Positions 32,742 through 43,160 of a DNA stretch of 64,000 nt are shown in pieces. The notes below the pieces were generated by a model that did not search any database, was not told the DNA's origin, and worked only from the letters and a program-made list of their open reading frames with translations. A program made the position numbers and the translations under genes. Each line of letters begins with the position of its first letter. The stretch's first letter is position 1. The stretch comes from Crossaster papposus (Eukaryota; Echinodermata; Asteroidea; Velatida; Solasteridae). The stretch is taken from contig JBAIAA010000451.1 of the NCBI GenBank assembly GCA_037893245.1, forward strand, positions 372,001-436,000, written 5' to 3'.

Positions 32742-32931
32742 TATGTTCCCCAGTCCCTATGTTCCCCAGTCCCTATGTTCCCCAGTCCCTATGTTCCCCC
32801 ATAGTTGTTACAATCAGTAATGTAATAAAATCGATGGTCGATTTTATTATATTACTGATTGTAACAACTATGGGGAACATAGGGACTGGGGAATATAGGG
32901 ACTGGGGAACATCGGGACTGGGGAACATCGG
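32742..32931. repeat. Long near-perfect hairpin with 16-bp repeats in its arms
   Basis: The arms each hold three to four copies of TATGTTCCCCAGTCCC (or its complement). The inner stem runs from CATAGTTGTTACAATCAG through TAATAAAATCGA and mirrors after a loop of only a few bases near 32835. Total length 190 bp. Confidence 0.9.
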
Positions 32932-33069
32932 GTTGACCCCAAGCGACACACTGGAGAAGGGGACAGTCATCTAGGGGGATTCACAACAGGTGTCAACAAT
33001 TATTGTTATATCAAATTCCCACCACAAAAACATTTGGGTAAACTTTAGACTGAGACAAGATGGCTCCTG

Positions 33070-33308
33070 GGGCCAATTTCATCATAGAGCTGCTAATCAC
33101 AAACATTTCTTGCTCAGTAAAATCAGGTTACCAGCTAAAACTCCATGTGATTTGTATGCTAAGCAAAAACCAGATGATTACCAGTCACAAGTAATTATTT
33201 ATATTCACCACCTGACAATTTGGTTGGTAACCCATTTTGTTGCCAAGGAAGAGTTTTCATGCTAAGCAATTTGTGTGTACTAAGCATGCAGCTCTGTGAA
33301 GTTGGCCC
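33070..33308 (+). mobile_element. MITE family A, copy 5
   Basis: 239 bp with ends GGGCCAATTTCATCATAG and GCTCTGTGAAGTTGGCCC. Flanked by CTG on the left and CAG on the right, in line with a CWG target. Confidence 0.8.
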
Positions 33309-33922
33309 CAGGTCAGTTCTTCCGTAGGCGAGGACGGTGCCTCGAAGCAGATTTTGGGACATTCCATGGGTATGACAGATCACTGGAAATGTGTTTGCCG
33401 CTTCGGTTCCTTTGAACCGGTACTCATGTACACGGGTGTACGCTCACACAGGTGTGGCTGGTTAGTATAGTCGGAGGCCTTGTTGGTTTGCTTGGTGGGT
33501 TGGTAAGGGGACCCGGGAATTTTGTTCGACATGGTCGGCCTGCGACCCAATGTGTCAGTTGCGGTCATTGGAGCAACATTCTTGCCATTGCCCCCCGGTA
33601 TATCCGTCAATATAGTATCATTCTTTAGTGTGTGGTTGGCAACACGGTTTGCGTGAACATCACAACTCCTGATTGATAAAATGTTTCTATTTCCTGAATT
33701 CCGTGATCCCCACAAATGCACCGCGTCGATTTTTGTATATACATGTGAAAAATTTGATTGATGTATTTTTTTTTTAAAGAAAAAAAAAGTGTTGCGAAAC
33801 TGTAAAACAGCACATTTTTATGAAATATTAAAATAATTTGTAGTATAAGAAATGATAATAATGGGAAAAAAGGTGGGCTGAGATAACTAGCTGTAGATAA
33901 CTAACTTGCGTCTGTACATTTC
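33309..33922. other. Unassigned region
   Basis: No repeat recognised. A 113-codon minus-strand frame at 33380-33721 has no motif. Confidence 0.35.
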
Positions 33923-34168
33923 GGGGCTTTTTAAATCCCCGGCTTCGTTTCGTCTTTGGCTTACAGCGATTTTAGATTCCCAACTGCGAGATCCCCTGAC
34001 ACATTTTGATGCCTGTTGTGCTTCACAATCATTCAATCGATTGATGTGAACCCAAAAGTTAAACTATTTCCATTTGCTTTAATTTCTATTTGCTTCTCAC
34101 TAATTCGGAATTTGGAGGCAAAGCCGAAGCCAAAGGCGAAGGCGAAGCAAACGTTTCGAAAATGCCCT
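33923..34168 (-). mobile_element. Repeat family M, copy 3
   Basis: Ends GGGGCTTTTTAAATCC and GTTTCGAAAATGCCC; core GTGCTTCACAATCATTCAATC. About 246 bp. Confidence 0.75.
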
Positions 34169-34288
34169 TAGACGAATCCACAGGTCTATAGCGCCACCAA
34201 TAGTTCATCGCATGCCCCATTGAACAGATATGCTACCTTTTAAAATTGCGATATTTGTAGCGAGTGAATGAATACACAAATGTATCAA

Positions 34289-34899
34289 TTCGCTTCGTCT
34301 GTGGCATCGGCTTCGCCTCCGACTTCCGAATCGGTAAGGAGCAAATACAACATTGAAGCAAATGCAAATAGTTATTCAAACTCTTGGGTTCATATATCAT
34401 TCGATTGAATGTTTCTGAAGCACAATTAGGCACCAAAATGTTGCTGAACTTCCCGCAGTTGGGAGCTCAAAATTGCTTTAAAAGTAGTATACACCATTGG
34501 TAATTGCTTGAATTATCATGAATGGGTAGATTTGGGGGGTTGTATTTCATAGTAAATATCGTTTAACTGACTTTTTCGAAGTTTTACAATCATGGATGCC
34601 GAGAAAAGCACGGAAAACAGCGTTTGTTTTCAACCGGGGTCGAGCCGTTATTCTTATGATATCTTTGTTTTTTCGCGATCGCCGTCCGGCGATCGCGAAT
34701 TTTTCTTTATAAAATTCAATTTTTTTGGAATAATTACAGGATATCTAGCGCAATCCTTTTGCTGAATGCCTATAGAATCATTATTTACTTTCAGATGAGT
34801 AAGATATTTCTTAGTAATTCGGTAGTAAATTTGTTCGATATCTGCAAATGGTGTATCCTACCTTTAAGACGACAACGAAGCCAATAATTCGAAAAGGAC
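34289..34899 (+). mobile_element. Repeat family M, copy 4, split by a B element
   Basis: The left part runs TTCGCTTCGTCTGTGG to GGGAGCTCAAAATTGC; the right part resumes after the B insertion with TTAAGACGACAACGAAGCC and ATTCGAAAAGGAC. The uninterrupted M copy at 51460 has a single TTAA at this point. Confidence 0.8.
34478..34867 (+). mobile_element. MITE family B, copy 6, inserted in M
   Basis: TTAA at 34478-34481 and 34864-34867 are the duplicated target. Hairpin CGATCGCCGTCCGGCGATCG present. First bases AAAGTAGTATACACCATTGG are slightly diverged. Confidence 0.9.
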
Positions 34900-35440
34900 T
34901 ATTATAATAATGAAAAGGTATCAGTTGAGTATATACCCTAATTTTCTTTTTCTTAAGATTGTTTTTGTTTTATATTAGGACTCTAGGAATGTTCAATTTC
35001 AACTTTGTGTTCGTGTAATGTAAACAATTCGCTGTTGGCATACATCGTCGTTTATACAGTTTAAAGGTTCAGACTCATTCTTTGTTTATGCTTGTATACA
35101 ATGAAGACAACTATTGATATGAGAACGACTATTGATATAACACTTCGCAGGAATACATTTTGTCGCGGTCTTTTGGAAGTTTCGAACACAGAGAGACCAA
35201 CACATAATTATGTGAAGTTCCTTTGAGGCCAAGGGGTCGTGTGGACGATGTGGTGAGTCATCTAAGTGGAATTGTGACCACCTGTTAGTTTAAAATAGCA
35301 AGGAAATTATGTGTTCTTCATATAGAAACACATTTTGCGTATATCATTGACTCCTGTAGACGTATAGCCAGAAAATCGATATAGATAATCGGTGTTGAAA
35401 ATGTGTTCTATGGAATTAGCAAATAATAGTAAAGCTTTGA
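34900..35440. other. Unassigned stretch
   Basis: No gene or repeat recognised. Confidence 0.4.
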
Positions 35441-35652
35441 ATAAGATTAAAACTGCTACAAACTGCTTACTGGCTGGAATGACCTGAAATATACAAATCA
35501 AATAAGATAAGAGGGCCTAATATTTCGATCTTAACAAGATCTTCTTCAGAGACAAAATGGCTGTGTACAAGAAACAAACTATGTGTTGCCCTATATTATG
35601 TTTCTTTCTTGTACACAGCCATTTGTCTCTGAAGAAGATCTTGTATAAGCTT
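35441..35652. repeat. Repeat L, copy 2 (no A insert)
   Basis: AACTGCTTACTGGCTGGAAT joins GACCTGAAATATACAAATC without interruption, the empty site for A copy 2. It then forms a hairpin with TCTTCTTCAGAGACAAAATG and GCTGTGTACAAGAAA repeated in reverse to 35643. Confidence 0.8.
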
Positions 35653-36510
35653 TGTTATAACCATAAGGTATGGCGCTCACACGTGACATTTGATTCAAGT
35701 TCAAGCGGTATAGCTTTTGATTATTTCAAGATACGTGTATCTCTAAATATTTCAAGAAATCTCTAATCATTTTAAAACAAACGTCACTTTACGCGCGCCA
35801 CAATAGTAAAGCCTTCTTTGTAATACCATTTATCGTATCTATAGTAATACCTATAATACGTATCACTTTGAACGGTACTAATCTGAACTTGTCAGTGTCA
35901 AAAATGTGACCCGCTCTGCAAAAATGGGTATTATGGTGCAAAATAATGAAATTGAGTTATATACATGGTTAGAATGCCTACAGCGTAAGCTTCCAGTTAG
36001 TATATAATAGAGCTCCATAGCTACTCCCGTTCTGGAGATATAATATGTTTGCTTTTGATTACTTCCTTGCCGTTCAAATTACACAACTGAAAAAACAGGC
36101 TTTGAAAAAGCCGGCTTTGTTGTAGAACAACAGAACGATGAACACAAAATGGGCGTGTATTCCACTTTAAACATCAAAATCAACATTCCTTTGAATGAAA
36201 CCTTAAAATATTGGTGTTAAAGATGTCATTAATGGCAAAAAATGTAAATCACATTTTGATGAAATGTTTATCCTCTCAACCTTGAGTGGTCCATTACATG
36301 ATAGTGCACAGGGCGACTTAATACCCTTTATTGCAGAGCCGGTCACAAATGGTTTGTATAAGGCCTGATTGTGCTCTCAGTTTTAGAGCGGTCTGCTCTT
36401 CTTAAAAACGAAACAGCGCCACCGATTGCCTTGTGGCCTAAAACGGTCACAACATTACAATACGTTCCAAAAAAAGAAAAAAGACAGGCACCATGTTATG
36501 GTGTTCTATA
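35653..36510. other. Unassigned AT-rich region
   Basis: No gene or repeat family recognised. Confidence 0.4.
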
Positions 36511-36576
36511 GAGACGACAGATCGCGTCGCCTTAAGGAGCGACGGCGACGGCGACGGCGACTTAATCTGTCGTCTC
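36511..36576. repeat. Hairpin with (GGCGAC)n loop
   Basis: GAGACGACAGAT at 36511-36522 pairs perfectly with ATCTGTCGTCTC at 36565-36576. The loop contains CGTCGCCTTAAGG and about four GGCGAC units. Confidence 0.7.
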
Positions 36577-36613
36577 CTTCATCGAGGGTGTTGCATGTCG
36601 GCTGCGAGGTTTA

Positions 36614-36790
36614 GCTTGGGCCAAGTTCGATCAAGGACTATTGTTATAACTTTAGTTTGACTAACTCTGATTGAACTCAGGCTAGTCTACGATGGTTGGA
36701 CTAGTCTAGTCGACTATTCACGGGCGACCAGCCTGGCGCGGTTGGTCGCATCGATGGTAACCAATAGCCGCGTTAATAGCACAGTACAGA
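36614..36790 (+). mobile_element. Foldback BB, partial copy
   Basis: CCAAGTTCGATCAAGGACTA, then GTCTAGTCGACTATTCACGG and GGTTGGTCGCATCGATGGTA match parts of the BB element at 50033-50672. Confidence 0.55.
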
Positions 36791-37938
36791 GAGAACCAGT
36801 TTGGCAGTTATCAATAGTTGGACTATCGGGCTCTTTAGGGGAAAGTTTTGAAAAAAAAGTCACCCCTTGAATCTAGGTCAGTTTTATTGTCACCGTGGCT
36901 AACCTTTCATGTGCACATTTCCTGTTATTTGGCTCCCGTCTTTGCTTGTGGAAATGCTATACTCGACTAGAGCCGAAGAATGTTTCGATTGCTCAGGCCT
37001 TTCTCATCACTCGAAGGAAAACATGTTTCTCGTTCAGAGGAGTTTCCCGTGATTGGTCCAGACAACTTACCCGTTGTGATGTTGTTATCGCTCGGATCAG
37101 AACATAATGAGAAATCCGACTTGTACCCAAGACTATGCTTTTATCTAGTTAATTAAATAATGTTGCAGAAATAACCCTTAACCAAACTCTGCTTGGGAAC
37201 TGGTTTTATTGGATTCAGCATACCAGAATTATGCTGAAATGTTGGTTGTCAACTTTTACCCTAACATTAATGTTCGAAATTCCACTAGATTATACGTTGT
37301 GCGTGATGTTGTCGCTCCATTCAGAAAATAATAACGAGACTGAACCCGAGACACAGCAGTTGCAATTTATTGGCCTCCATCATCGTTGTTGCTTGCCCTA
37401 TTTTGTCGCGGCAGGACCGGGGCCGGGGCCGGCCTAGCCTTATCAATCACGCGCGGTGTCTGTCAGCAGCGGGCTTGTTTCATATACATTGCCCGGGAAA
37501 CGACCCGTTTACACCGGCGCGCGAAAAGCGGTCGTGGCGCGCTGTGCCGAGCCTGGGCCAGGGCCAGGTGGCCTATAGCTCGCCCGCTATTCACTTCGCA
37601 TCAGACACGCTAGCCAACAGCCTTCCCACGTCCCCTCGAGCAAATCCGTATAGCATTTTCTATTTTGTTTCTGTTCTGTCCTTGTATTATTTGTTTTCTC
37701 CTGTTAAGCTGCTGTTTCCATCGTTTTGCTATGTCGACTGGATGGAAGTGACGATGGATAGCTTGTGAATAATTGTGACAACCTATAACGGATCGTTGAA
37801 AGTCCCTATTTAAAAGGCAAATTTCCCTTGGCAGCCGTGATAACAATCTGCTAGGCAGCATGTTTTCTCCTGCAATGTGCACAGTTCGAATGTGAACAGT
37901 AGAAGTATTTCACACAGATCCTGTACAATTATGGTCTA
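36791..37938. other. Unassigned region with a CpG-rich core
   Basis: 37390-37640 is CpG-rich (CGGGGCCGGGGCCGGCC, CCGGCGCGCG) with overlapping frames of 132, 75 and 90 codons on two strands. None has a motif. It could be a CpG island, but I see no promoter element or exon that stands out. Confidence 0.35.
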
Positions 37939-38337
37939 TTAAATAGATCGTATACGTTTGGTAATTACTCCAAAAAGTTATGGCACTAAAAACGTACTTG
38001 GTAAGAAGTACAGCAGCTTTGGATAGTATAATGCATTTTTAGAACTTGTTCACTTCGAAGTACTGCGGTTATGAAAAACAAATATCACTTGTTATCCCAA
38101 AAAAAATTGAATCTGAGAAGCGTTACTGCAGTGACGTTTCTCAGATTGTGTATTCCAATGCAGATTATTCTTCCTGCGTGGACATAACCCTCCAGATTTT
38201 CGGCAATATCTCAAAATCGCTACCACCTTTTGAAAAGAAAGTTTACAGGTTAGTTTTATGGTATATATCTATATATAACTATATAGGATTGAAACAAACA
38301 GTGGGTTCCAATAACCAAACGTATACGATGCCTTTAA
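37939..38337 (+). mobile_element. MITE family C, copy 5
   Basis: TTAA at 37939-37942 and 38334-38337, about 399 bp. Ends slightly diverged (ATAGATCGTATACG). Confidence 0.8.
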
Positions 38338-38339
38338 TA

Positions 38340-38690
38340 TATGACCACTTGTGGGGCATAGTGCAAATTGTTTTGGGGAATTGCGCATTTGATGATACAA
38401 GCATGAAACTTGGCACACACTCGGAGTAAGTCAGATATTTGAATAATATAGGGCCATCGCAGATTTGTCCTTTGAACAAAAATATGGGTAGAACAACAAG
38501 CGATGGCAGCCATTTTGAAAATTTTGAAAATGTAAAAAAATTCACCTGTATTTTTTGTTCGAGGACAAATCTCCGATGGCCCTATTGCCAAATATCTTTC
38601 TTATGGCATACCCAAACTGTGTGCCCAATATCATGCTTGTACATCGTCAACGGCGCAATCGCATCATCTATCAGCCGTATACTCACAGAC
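38340..38690 (+). mobile_element. Foldback family H, copy 1
   Basis: Long imperfect inverted repeat: GATGATACAAGCATGAAAC, CAGATATTTGAATAATATAG and GGGCCATCGCAGATTTGTCC mirrored by GGACAAATCTCCGATGGCCC, GCCAAATATCTTTC and ATCATGCTTGTACATCGTC. Frames on both strands come from the mirror symmetry. A relative lies at 55285-55770. Confidence 0.7.
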
Positions 38691-38744
38691 ATATGAACAC
38701 ATAGACCGCCAGGTCCTATTCAAAACTACATGATACCAACCATG

Positions 38745-39234
38745 CAGGGCAAATTTCATAGAGCTGCTAAGCAAACAAATTTGCTTAGCACCAAAAATCT
38801 TGCTCATTAAAAACAGGTTACCAGCCAAAATTCTACGTGTTTTTCATGCTAAGCAAAAAAACAGCTGATTATCAATCCAGAACAATAAAGATCAGGTGAA
38901 AATTTGGTCTGTAACCTTGTTTTTGCCAAAGACAAAATGTCATGCTCAGCAAATTTGTGTGCTTAGCAGCTCTATGAAATTGGGCCCAGAGTTGTATTCG
39001 AGTCCCTGCAAGTCATTGCACAAGTTCTTTCTCAAGTCCAGTCACAAGGCCAGTCATAAAGCCATTCATAATATTAAGCAATGACAAGGAATGCTTTTGT
39101 CAAAGCTCATTTGAATAGCTAGTGATTTGAATTTGAACTGGAGGACTTGTGGTGGACTTGTGGTGGACTTGCAGGGACTTACATGGACTTACAGGGACTT
39201 ACAGGGACTTGTGATGGACTTGACTACATCCCTG
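38745..39234 (+). mobile_element. Element J, copy 2, with A inserted in its first triplet
   Basis: The J body (GAGTTGTATTCGAGTCCC to GACTTGACTACATCCCTG) is preceded by an A element, with CAG on both sides of A. The whole block is flanked by ATACCAACCATG (38733-38744) and ATACCAACTATG (39235-39246), 11 of 12 bases alike. So A most likely inserted at the terminal CAG of J. The 12-bp flank repeat is longer than the usual 8. Confidence 0.75.
38748..38986 (+). mobile_element. MITE family A, copy 6
   Basis: Ends GGCAAATTTCATAGAGCTGC and GCAGCTCTATGAAATTGGGC, flanked by CAG at 38745-38747 and 38987-38989. About 239 bp. Confidence 0.85.
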
Positions 39235-39246
39235 ATACCAACTATG

Positions 39247-40079
39247 GGCAAATTTACCCTCGATATAGGAAATTTGTACACACCCGAAAGGTTCTAGTCA
39301 ATAAAAGCATTTATTGAAAGCATTTACCGATTTAAAAGAAAATTCCATAATGTTGTATCATACTCATAGGCCATGTAGATTAAACATATCCATTGTCAAT
39401 CTTGATACTTTCAAATGAAGACGGTTAGGCCCATTTGTGTGTTAAGCGCGTTGCCCAGTTTGCGCACAGAGGGTAAAAAGAGCTGAGTGCGTTGCCCGTC
39501 GAACGAAAGATACTGTAACAAAATTATATGAACGCGCGTTTAAAGGCGTTGCGCAATAGGCGCGTATAACTCGTGCGGTACCGGTTACGCGCAAGCATTC
39601 ACCGACGCGTCGTTTTGCCCATACTTTTTTCCAAATCACGGTTTTGTGCACACGACTGGCGTGTGTGCGTTTGTTATGTCTGTGGCCGTACTACCACACT
39701 GACTTTCTACATGTACCACAACGACTTCCGAGCAATAATAAACATTCAACATTCATAGGACAATTTACGTTAACAAGTATTTACCAAGCCGATCAATTAG
39801 CAATAAAACACCTGTCGTTTAATTAAAACAGGAAATGTCTCCAGCCAGTATATTTTTCACTTTAATTGTTAGAATGTCAAAACCTGGAACAAACCCAATA
39901 CCATTAATTTTTACTTGTTTTACATTATGCACACACTGCGGATCTAGTCCTCTTATTTTATATAAATGAGCGCCACCAACAGTGCGTACACAGAGCCAAT
40001 ACAGGGTGCACACAAACCTCGATCTCTCACTTGTCGGCGATGGGGGAAAGCTCTCGCTTGCCCGGTGTACTACTACGTA
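39247..40079. other. Unassigned region
   Basis: No repeat recognised. 39440-39630 is CpG-richer, with several GCGTTGC and GCGCGT words. Confidence 0.35.
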
Positions 40080-40298
40080 TACTTGACTATAATAGAGTCA
40101 CACTCTAACTTTACCGTAGCTAGCTAGCCCGAGTTGCGTTGACGTCACACGCCCACGCTGTGCACGAGGAACGCCGCGGATCGCAGTATCGATCGACCGC
40201 GCGCTCGCGCTAAATTGGATCCATTCTGTAGAGCAGAGCCGAAGGGGAAATTTTTCATCATTGCTTGCAGGGGGCCCGGGTCCCTTATCGCGCTCCAG
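40080..40298 (+). promoter_or_regulatory. Possible CpG-rich promoter with CRE and EGR-like boxes
   Basis: TGACGTCA at 40140-40147 is a perfect cAMP-response (CREB/ATF) site, and CGCCCACGC at 40150-40158 resembles an EGR/zinc-finger box only three bases on. The following 140 bp are CpG-rich and end at a good 5' splice site, CAG|GTAAAG (donor after 40298). A noncoding first exon would fit, but I see no coding exon to attach. Single sites occur by chance; the clustering is the argument. Confidence 0.25.
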
Positions 40299-41088
40299 GT
40301 AAAGGCACCAGGAAATGTTTCATTTGGGCTTTGCTTAATACTCAACTGAAAACGGCCTTCCTCCAGGGGCACAGGGGTCGGAAACCAGCGTTTCCCGTTT
40401 GGATGTCGAGTTAACTACTGTGTAATGTACTCTTCTGGACATAGTTTTTATGCGAGGTTTCGGGGCACCAGCTTTGTATGTTGTGTCAAAGGTCACACGG
40501 TGCGATTTGGTTTTAACCTTTGTTTTATACCCTTTAATTTGTTTTAATCGTCTTCAAAGTTATAGGTATATATATACATGTAAAGGTTGGGGCAAGGTGT
40601 ATTTTAAAGCGAAATTAAACCTTGTATATAAGGCCTATATTTTTCTACAGGGTCCATATATTTTGACAGGTTTTGGAGCATTAAAAGCTTTAAAAAGCGT
40701 TTAACATTAATGTGTGTGTAGTGAAGAAGCCGTTTTAACAATTGTAACGTTTGTTTTAAAGGTAGTCTCAATAACACTCTACGGACTTTTTCGCATAAGT
40801 TTAAATTGAATGCTGCATTTCGGCAACAGCTTGGTCGAATTTGATCTGTAAATGACAAATATATTCCCAAGAAATGTTTAAATAGAGTTCACCAAAACTT
40901 GAAATTGAATGGTACCTGACTAAAATTAGTTTTGTAAAAGCGTGTGTAATTTGTTACATTGTTACATTTGTTACATTACAACAAAATGTAAATAGCTGCA
41001 CGGGGAAACCTCCTGCAGTTATAGTCATTCTGAACAGAAATTAATGTAATGTATTGAGTTTAACAGCTGTTCACATTTCAAAGCTCTT
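40299..41088. other. Unassigned region
   Basis: No gene or repeat recognised. Confidence 0.4.
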
Positions 41089-41599
41089 ACACTCTAAGAA
41101 ATAAAAGTTCAATTTTGCACCATATAGTTGATACAATAGCAGAACCCCTAAGGGTGCAAAACAGAACCTATTAGGGTTCAGCTATAACACATTGTACCCT
41201 TAGAGGGCCATATTTGCACCCTTCAAATATTTACTGTATTTGAGGGGTGCTGCTATTGTATCAATTAGGGAGCAAATTTGTATTATACGAGCCTCCACCT
41301 ATAGTTATGGGGACAGGCTCTTTTGTTTGAAAAGACATACCGAGTAGTGGGGACATTTTCGAGTCCCCATAGCGCGTTGGGTCTTCAGTAAAGGTAGAAC
41401 AAGGGAAAATTGGGTTAGGGCATAATGAAAGAAAATGAAGAAGAGTACAAATTACTAGGGTGATGCTGAAAATTTTAGAATTTTAGAGTGTTCTGAGTTT
41501 GAGATTAGAGAGATTTCAGTTTACACACAAACCCTATGGGTTGTCCCCATAACGCAATGTACCAACATAATTGGTGAACCTTTATTTCTTATAGAGTGT
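41089..41599. mobile_element. MITE CC with ACACTCTAAGAAATAAA ends
   Basis: Left ACACTCTAAGAAATAAAAG, right CTTTATTTCTTATAGAGTGT are inverted repeats of about 22 bp. 511 bp, non-coding. Inner inverted blocks include TTTGCACCCTTCAAAT. Similar ends occur in many animal MITEs; no target duplication is clear. Confidence 0.65.
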
Positions 41600-42035
41600 A
41601 TTATAACCCTATACGATTTCATTTCCACACGAGAAAAGAGGATAATTGTTAAGACATGGGAAGTAGTGTTTTTCTTAAAGAGTATGCCACTCAATTCTGC
41701 TTTTGATGGAGCCGATTGACGAGTTTCAACGGTGTCAGATTGGAATGAATAAGTAATGCGAAGAAGAGTCCGCAGTGTCCTTCCGTTTAGCGTCACCTGC
41801 CTGTCGCACGCGGCGGGCGATATTGTCACGGTTCCCCCTTCACAGAAGCCGCTTGTCACCGCTCCCACCTGCCCGTCGTCAGCTTGACGAGGATTGGAGG
41901 CGACCAGGGGAAAATTTCGTTCACGGGGAGAAAAAACAAACAAACACGAGAGCGCGGTTGGAGGTTCGATTGGCATGCATTTTGGGGCCTTGATGGAACA
42001 GACCTACTATTAGACCTAATGACGCCATGTTTTAT
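41600..42035. other. Unassigned, with a 151-codon minus frame
   Basis: A minus-strand frame runs through 41521-41976, partly inside MITE CC. I find no motif or family. The part outside CC (41640-41976) is CpG-richer than its surroundings. Confidence 0.3.
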
Positions 42036-42151
42036 TTACATAAAGAGTGACAAAGTGCCTTGCCCAAGGGCACACGCACTCGAATCCACAATCTGTAGCT
42101 TTGCCCACATGCTGCGAATTCAATGCTCCAGACCACGAGACCACGGAACTC
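42036..42151 (-). mobile_element. tRNA-derived SINE, 5' part
   Basis: On the minus strand: GTGGTCTCGTGGTCTGGAGC (A-box region), then GCAAAGCTACAGATTGTGG, ATTCGAGTGCG and GGGCAAGGCACTTTGTCACT. Order and spacing match the SINE at 49218-49560. The 3' half is missing. Confidence 0.7.
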
Positions 42152-42432
42152 CTAACCCTATAACGTCGCTTCTGTTGAACAAAACCAGAACTTGTAAAGA
42201 TTCGTTATTTAATGGAGGTTTACTTCATTCTTTGAACCGACACTGATTTGAGAAAGAAAAAGAACAAGTAGTGGAAAAACTCAGCGACATATGAAGCAAG
42301 TAATGAGACAGAGGGACACCCCCCCCCCCCCCCCCCCCCCCCCCTCCACCCTCCTGCTTTGTGGTGGCCATTGTGCTGGCTGAATGTTGTGGTTTCTCAG
42401 GAATTCGTTTTGGGTTTTTAGGTGGGGGTGCG
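42152..42432. other. Unassigned, with a 26-nt poly-C run
   Basis: A C run at 42319-42344 interrupts otherwise unremarkable sequence. Confidence 0.5.
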
Positions 42433-42435
42433 TTA

Positions 42436-42855
42436 GGGTGGGTTTTCACGGGGCGCGCGAACGATTCGCGAATGATGCGAATGCCGAAATAATGGCAAAG
42501 TCCAACATTTGTATTTTGGGTTCCAAACGTTCGCCAAACATGCGCGGGGGTTCGGACGCGTCGTCAATTGTTCGCGGGGGTCGTTTTTAGTTTGGTGGGA
42601 ATTTCAAAAATGTTGCCCCGAGATTCTTGCAACATTCGTGTTGTTCGCATTCTAGTCGTATGTTCTTCGTGTATGTGGATTGGCCATAGTTCGGCAACGC
42701 TACACACGACATTCGCACATACGTTGTGAAAACTACGCACAAACTGCATTGTCGCGATACATTTGGAGACAAACTTTTCCGAATGTTGGACTTTGCAATG
42801 TTTTTGGCATTCGCAGCCTTCGCAAATCGTTCGCGTGCCCCATGAAAACCCACCC
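42436..42855. mobile_element. Harbinger-like MITE FF with TTA duplication
   Basis: Ends GGGTGGGTTTTCACGGGG and CCCCATGAAAACCCACCC, long inverted repeats. TTA at 42433-42435 and 42856-42858. A 3-bp TWA duplication is the PIF/Harbinger rule. Interior is rich in TTCGCG words. 420 bp. Frames on both strands arise from the inverted arms. Confidence 0.75.
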
Positions 42856-43004
42856 TTAACAATAGTCTAGATAGTGTGTAGGTAGGTGGGGGACTAAGGG
42901 GGGAGTCGGTCGGTCTCAATTCTTGCTGGGTATACACATTGACGATGGGACCAAGTTTTCTGATTTCGTTTGGATGTGCAAGTGCTGCAATGTGGATGAG
43001 CTGT

Positions 43005-43160
43005 TTTTGGTTAGCAGCTAAACACAGGTGTCCAATTTCTAAACATCAACGTTTAATGGCTAAAAGGCTAAACATCCTCATGCTAAACATGTTTAGTATG
43101 TAAACATGTTTACAAACATGGATTATGTTGTATCGCTAAAGACAGTTTTTGAATTATATA
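43005..43160. repeat. Repeat N, copy 3
   Basis: CTAAACATCAACGTTTAATG, TGCTAAACATGTTTAGTATG and TAAACATGTTTACAAACATG follow copies 1 and 2. Confidence 0.6.

Noticed and set aside
37370-37768. 132-codon frame in a CpG-rich patch
   Set aside because: Three overlapping frames of similar length on two strands; the openness comes from GC content.
41521-41976. 151-codon minus-strand gene
   Set aside because: Starts inside MITE CC, no motif, and no support from codon use that I can see.
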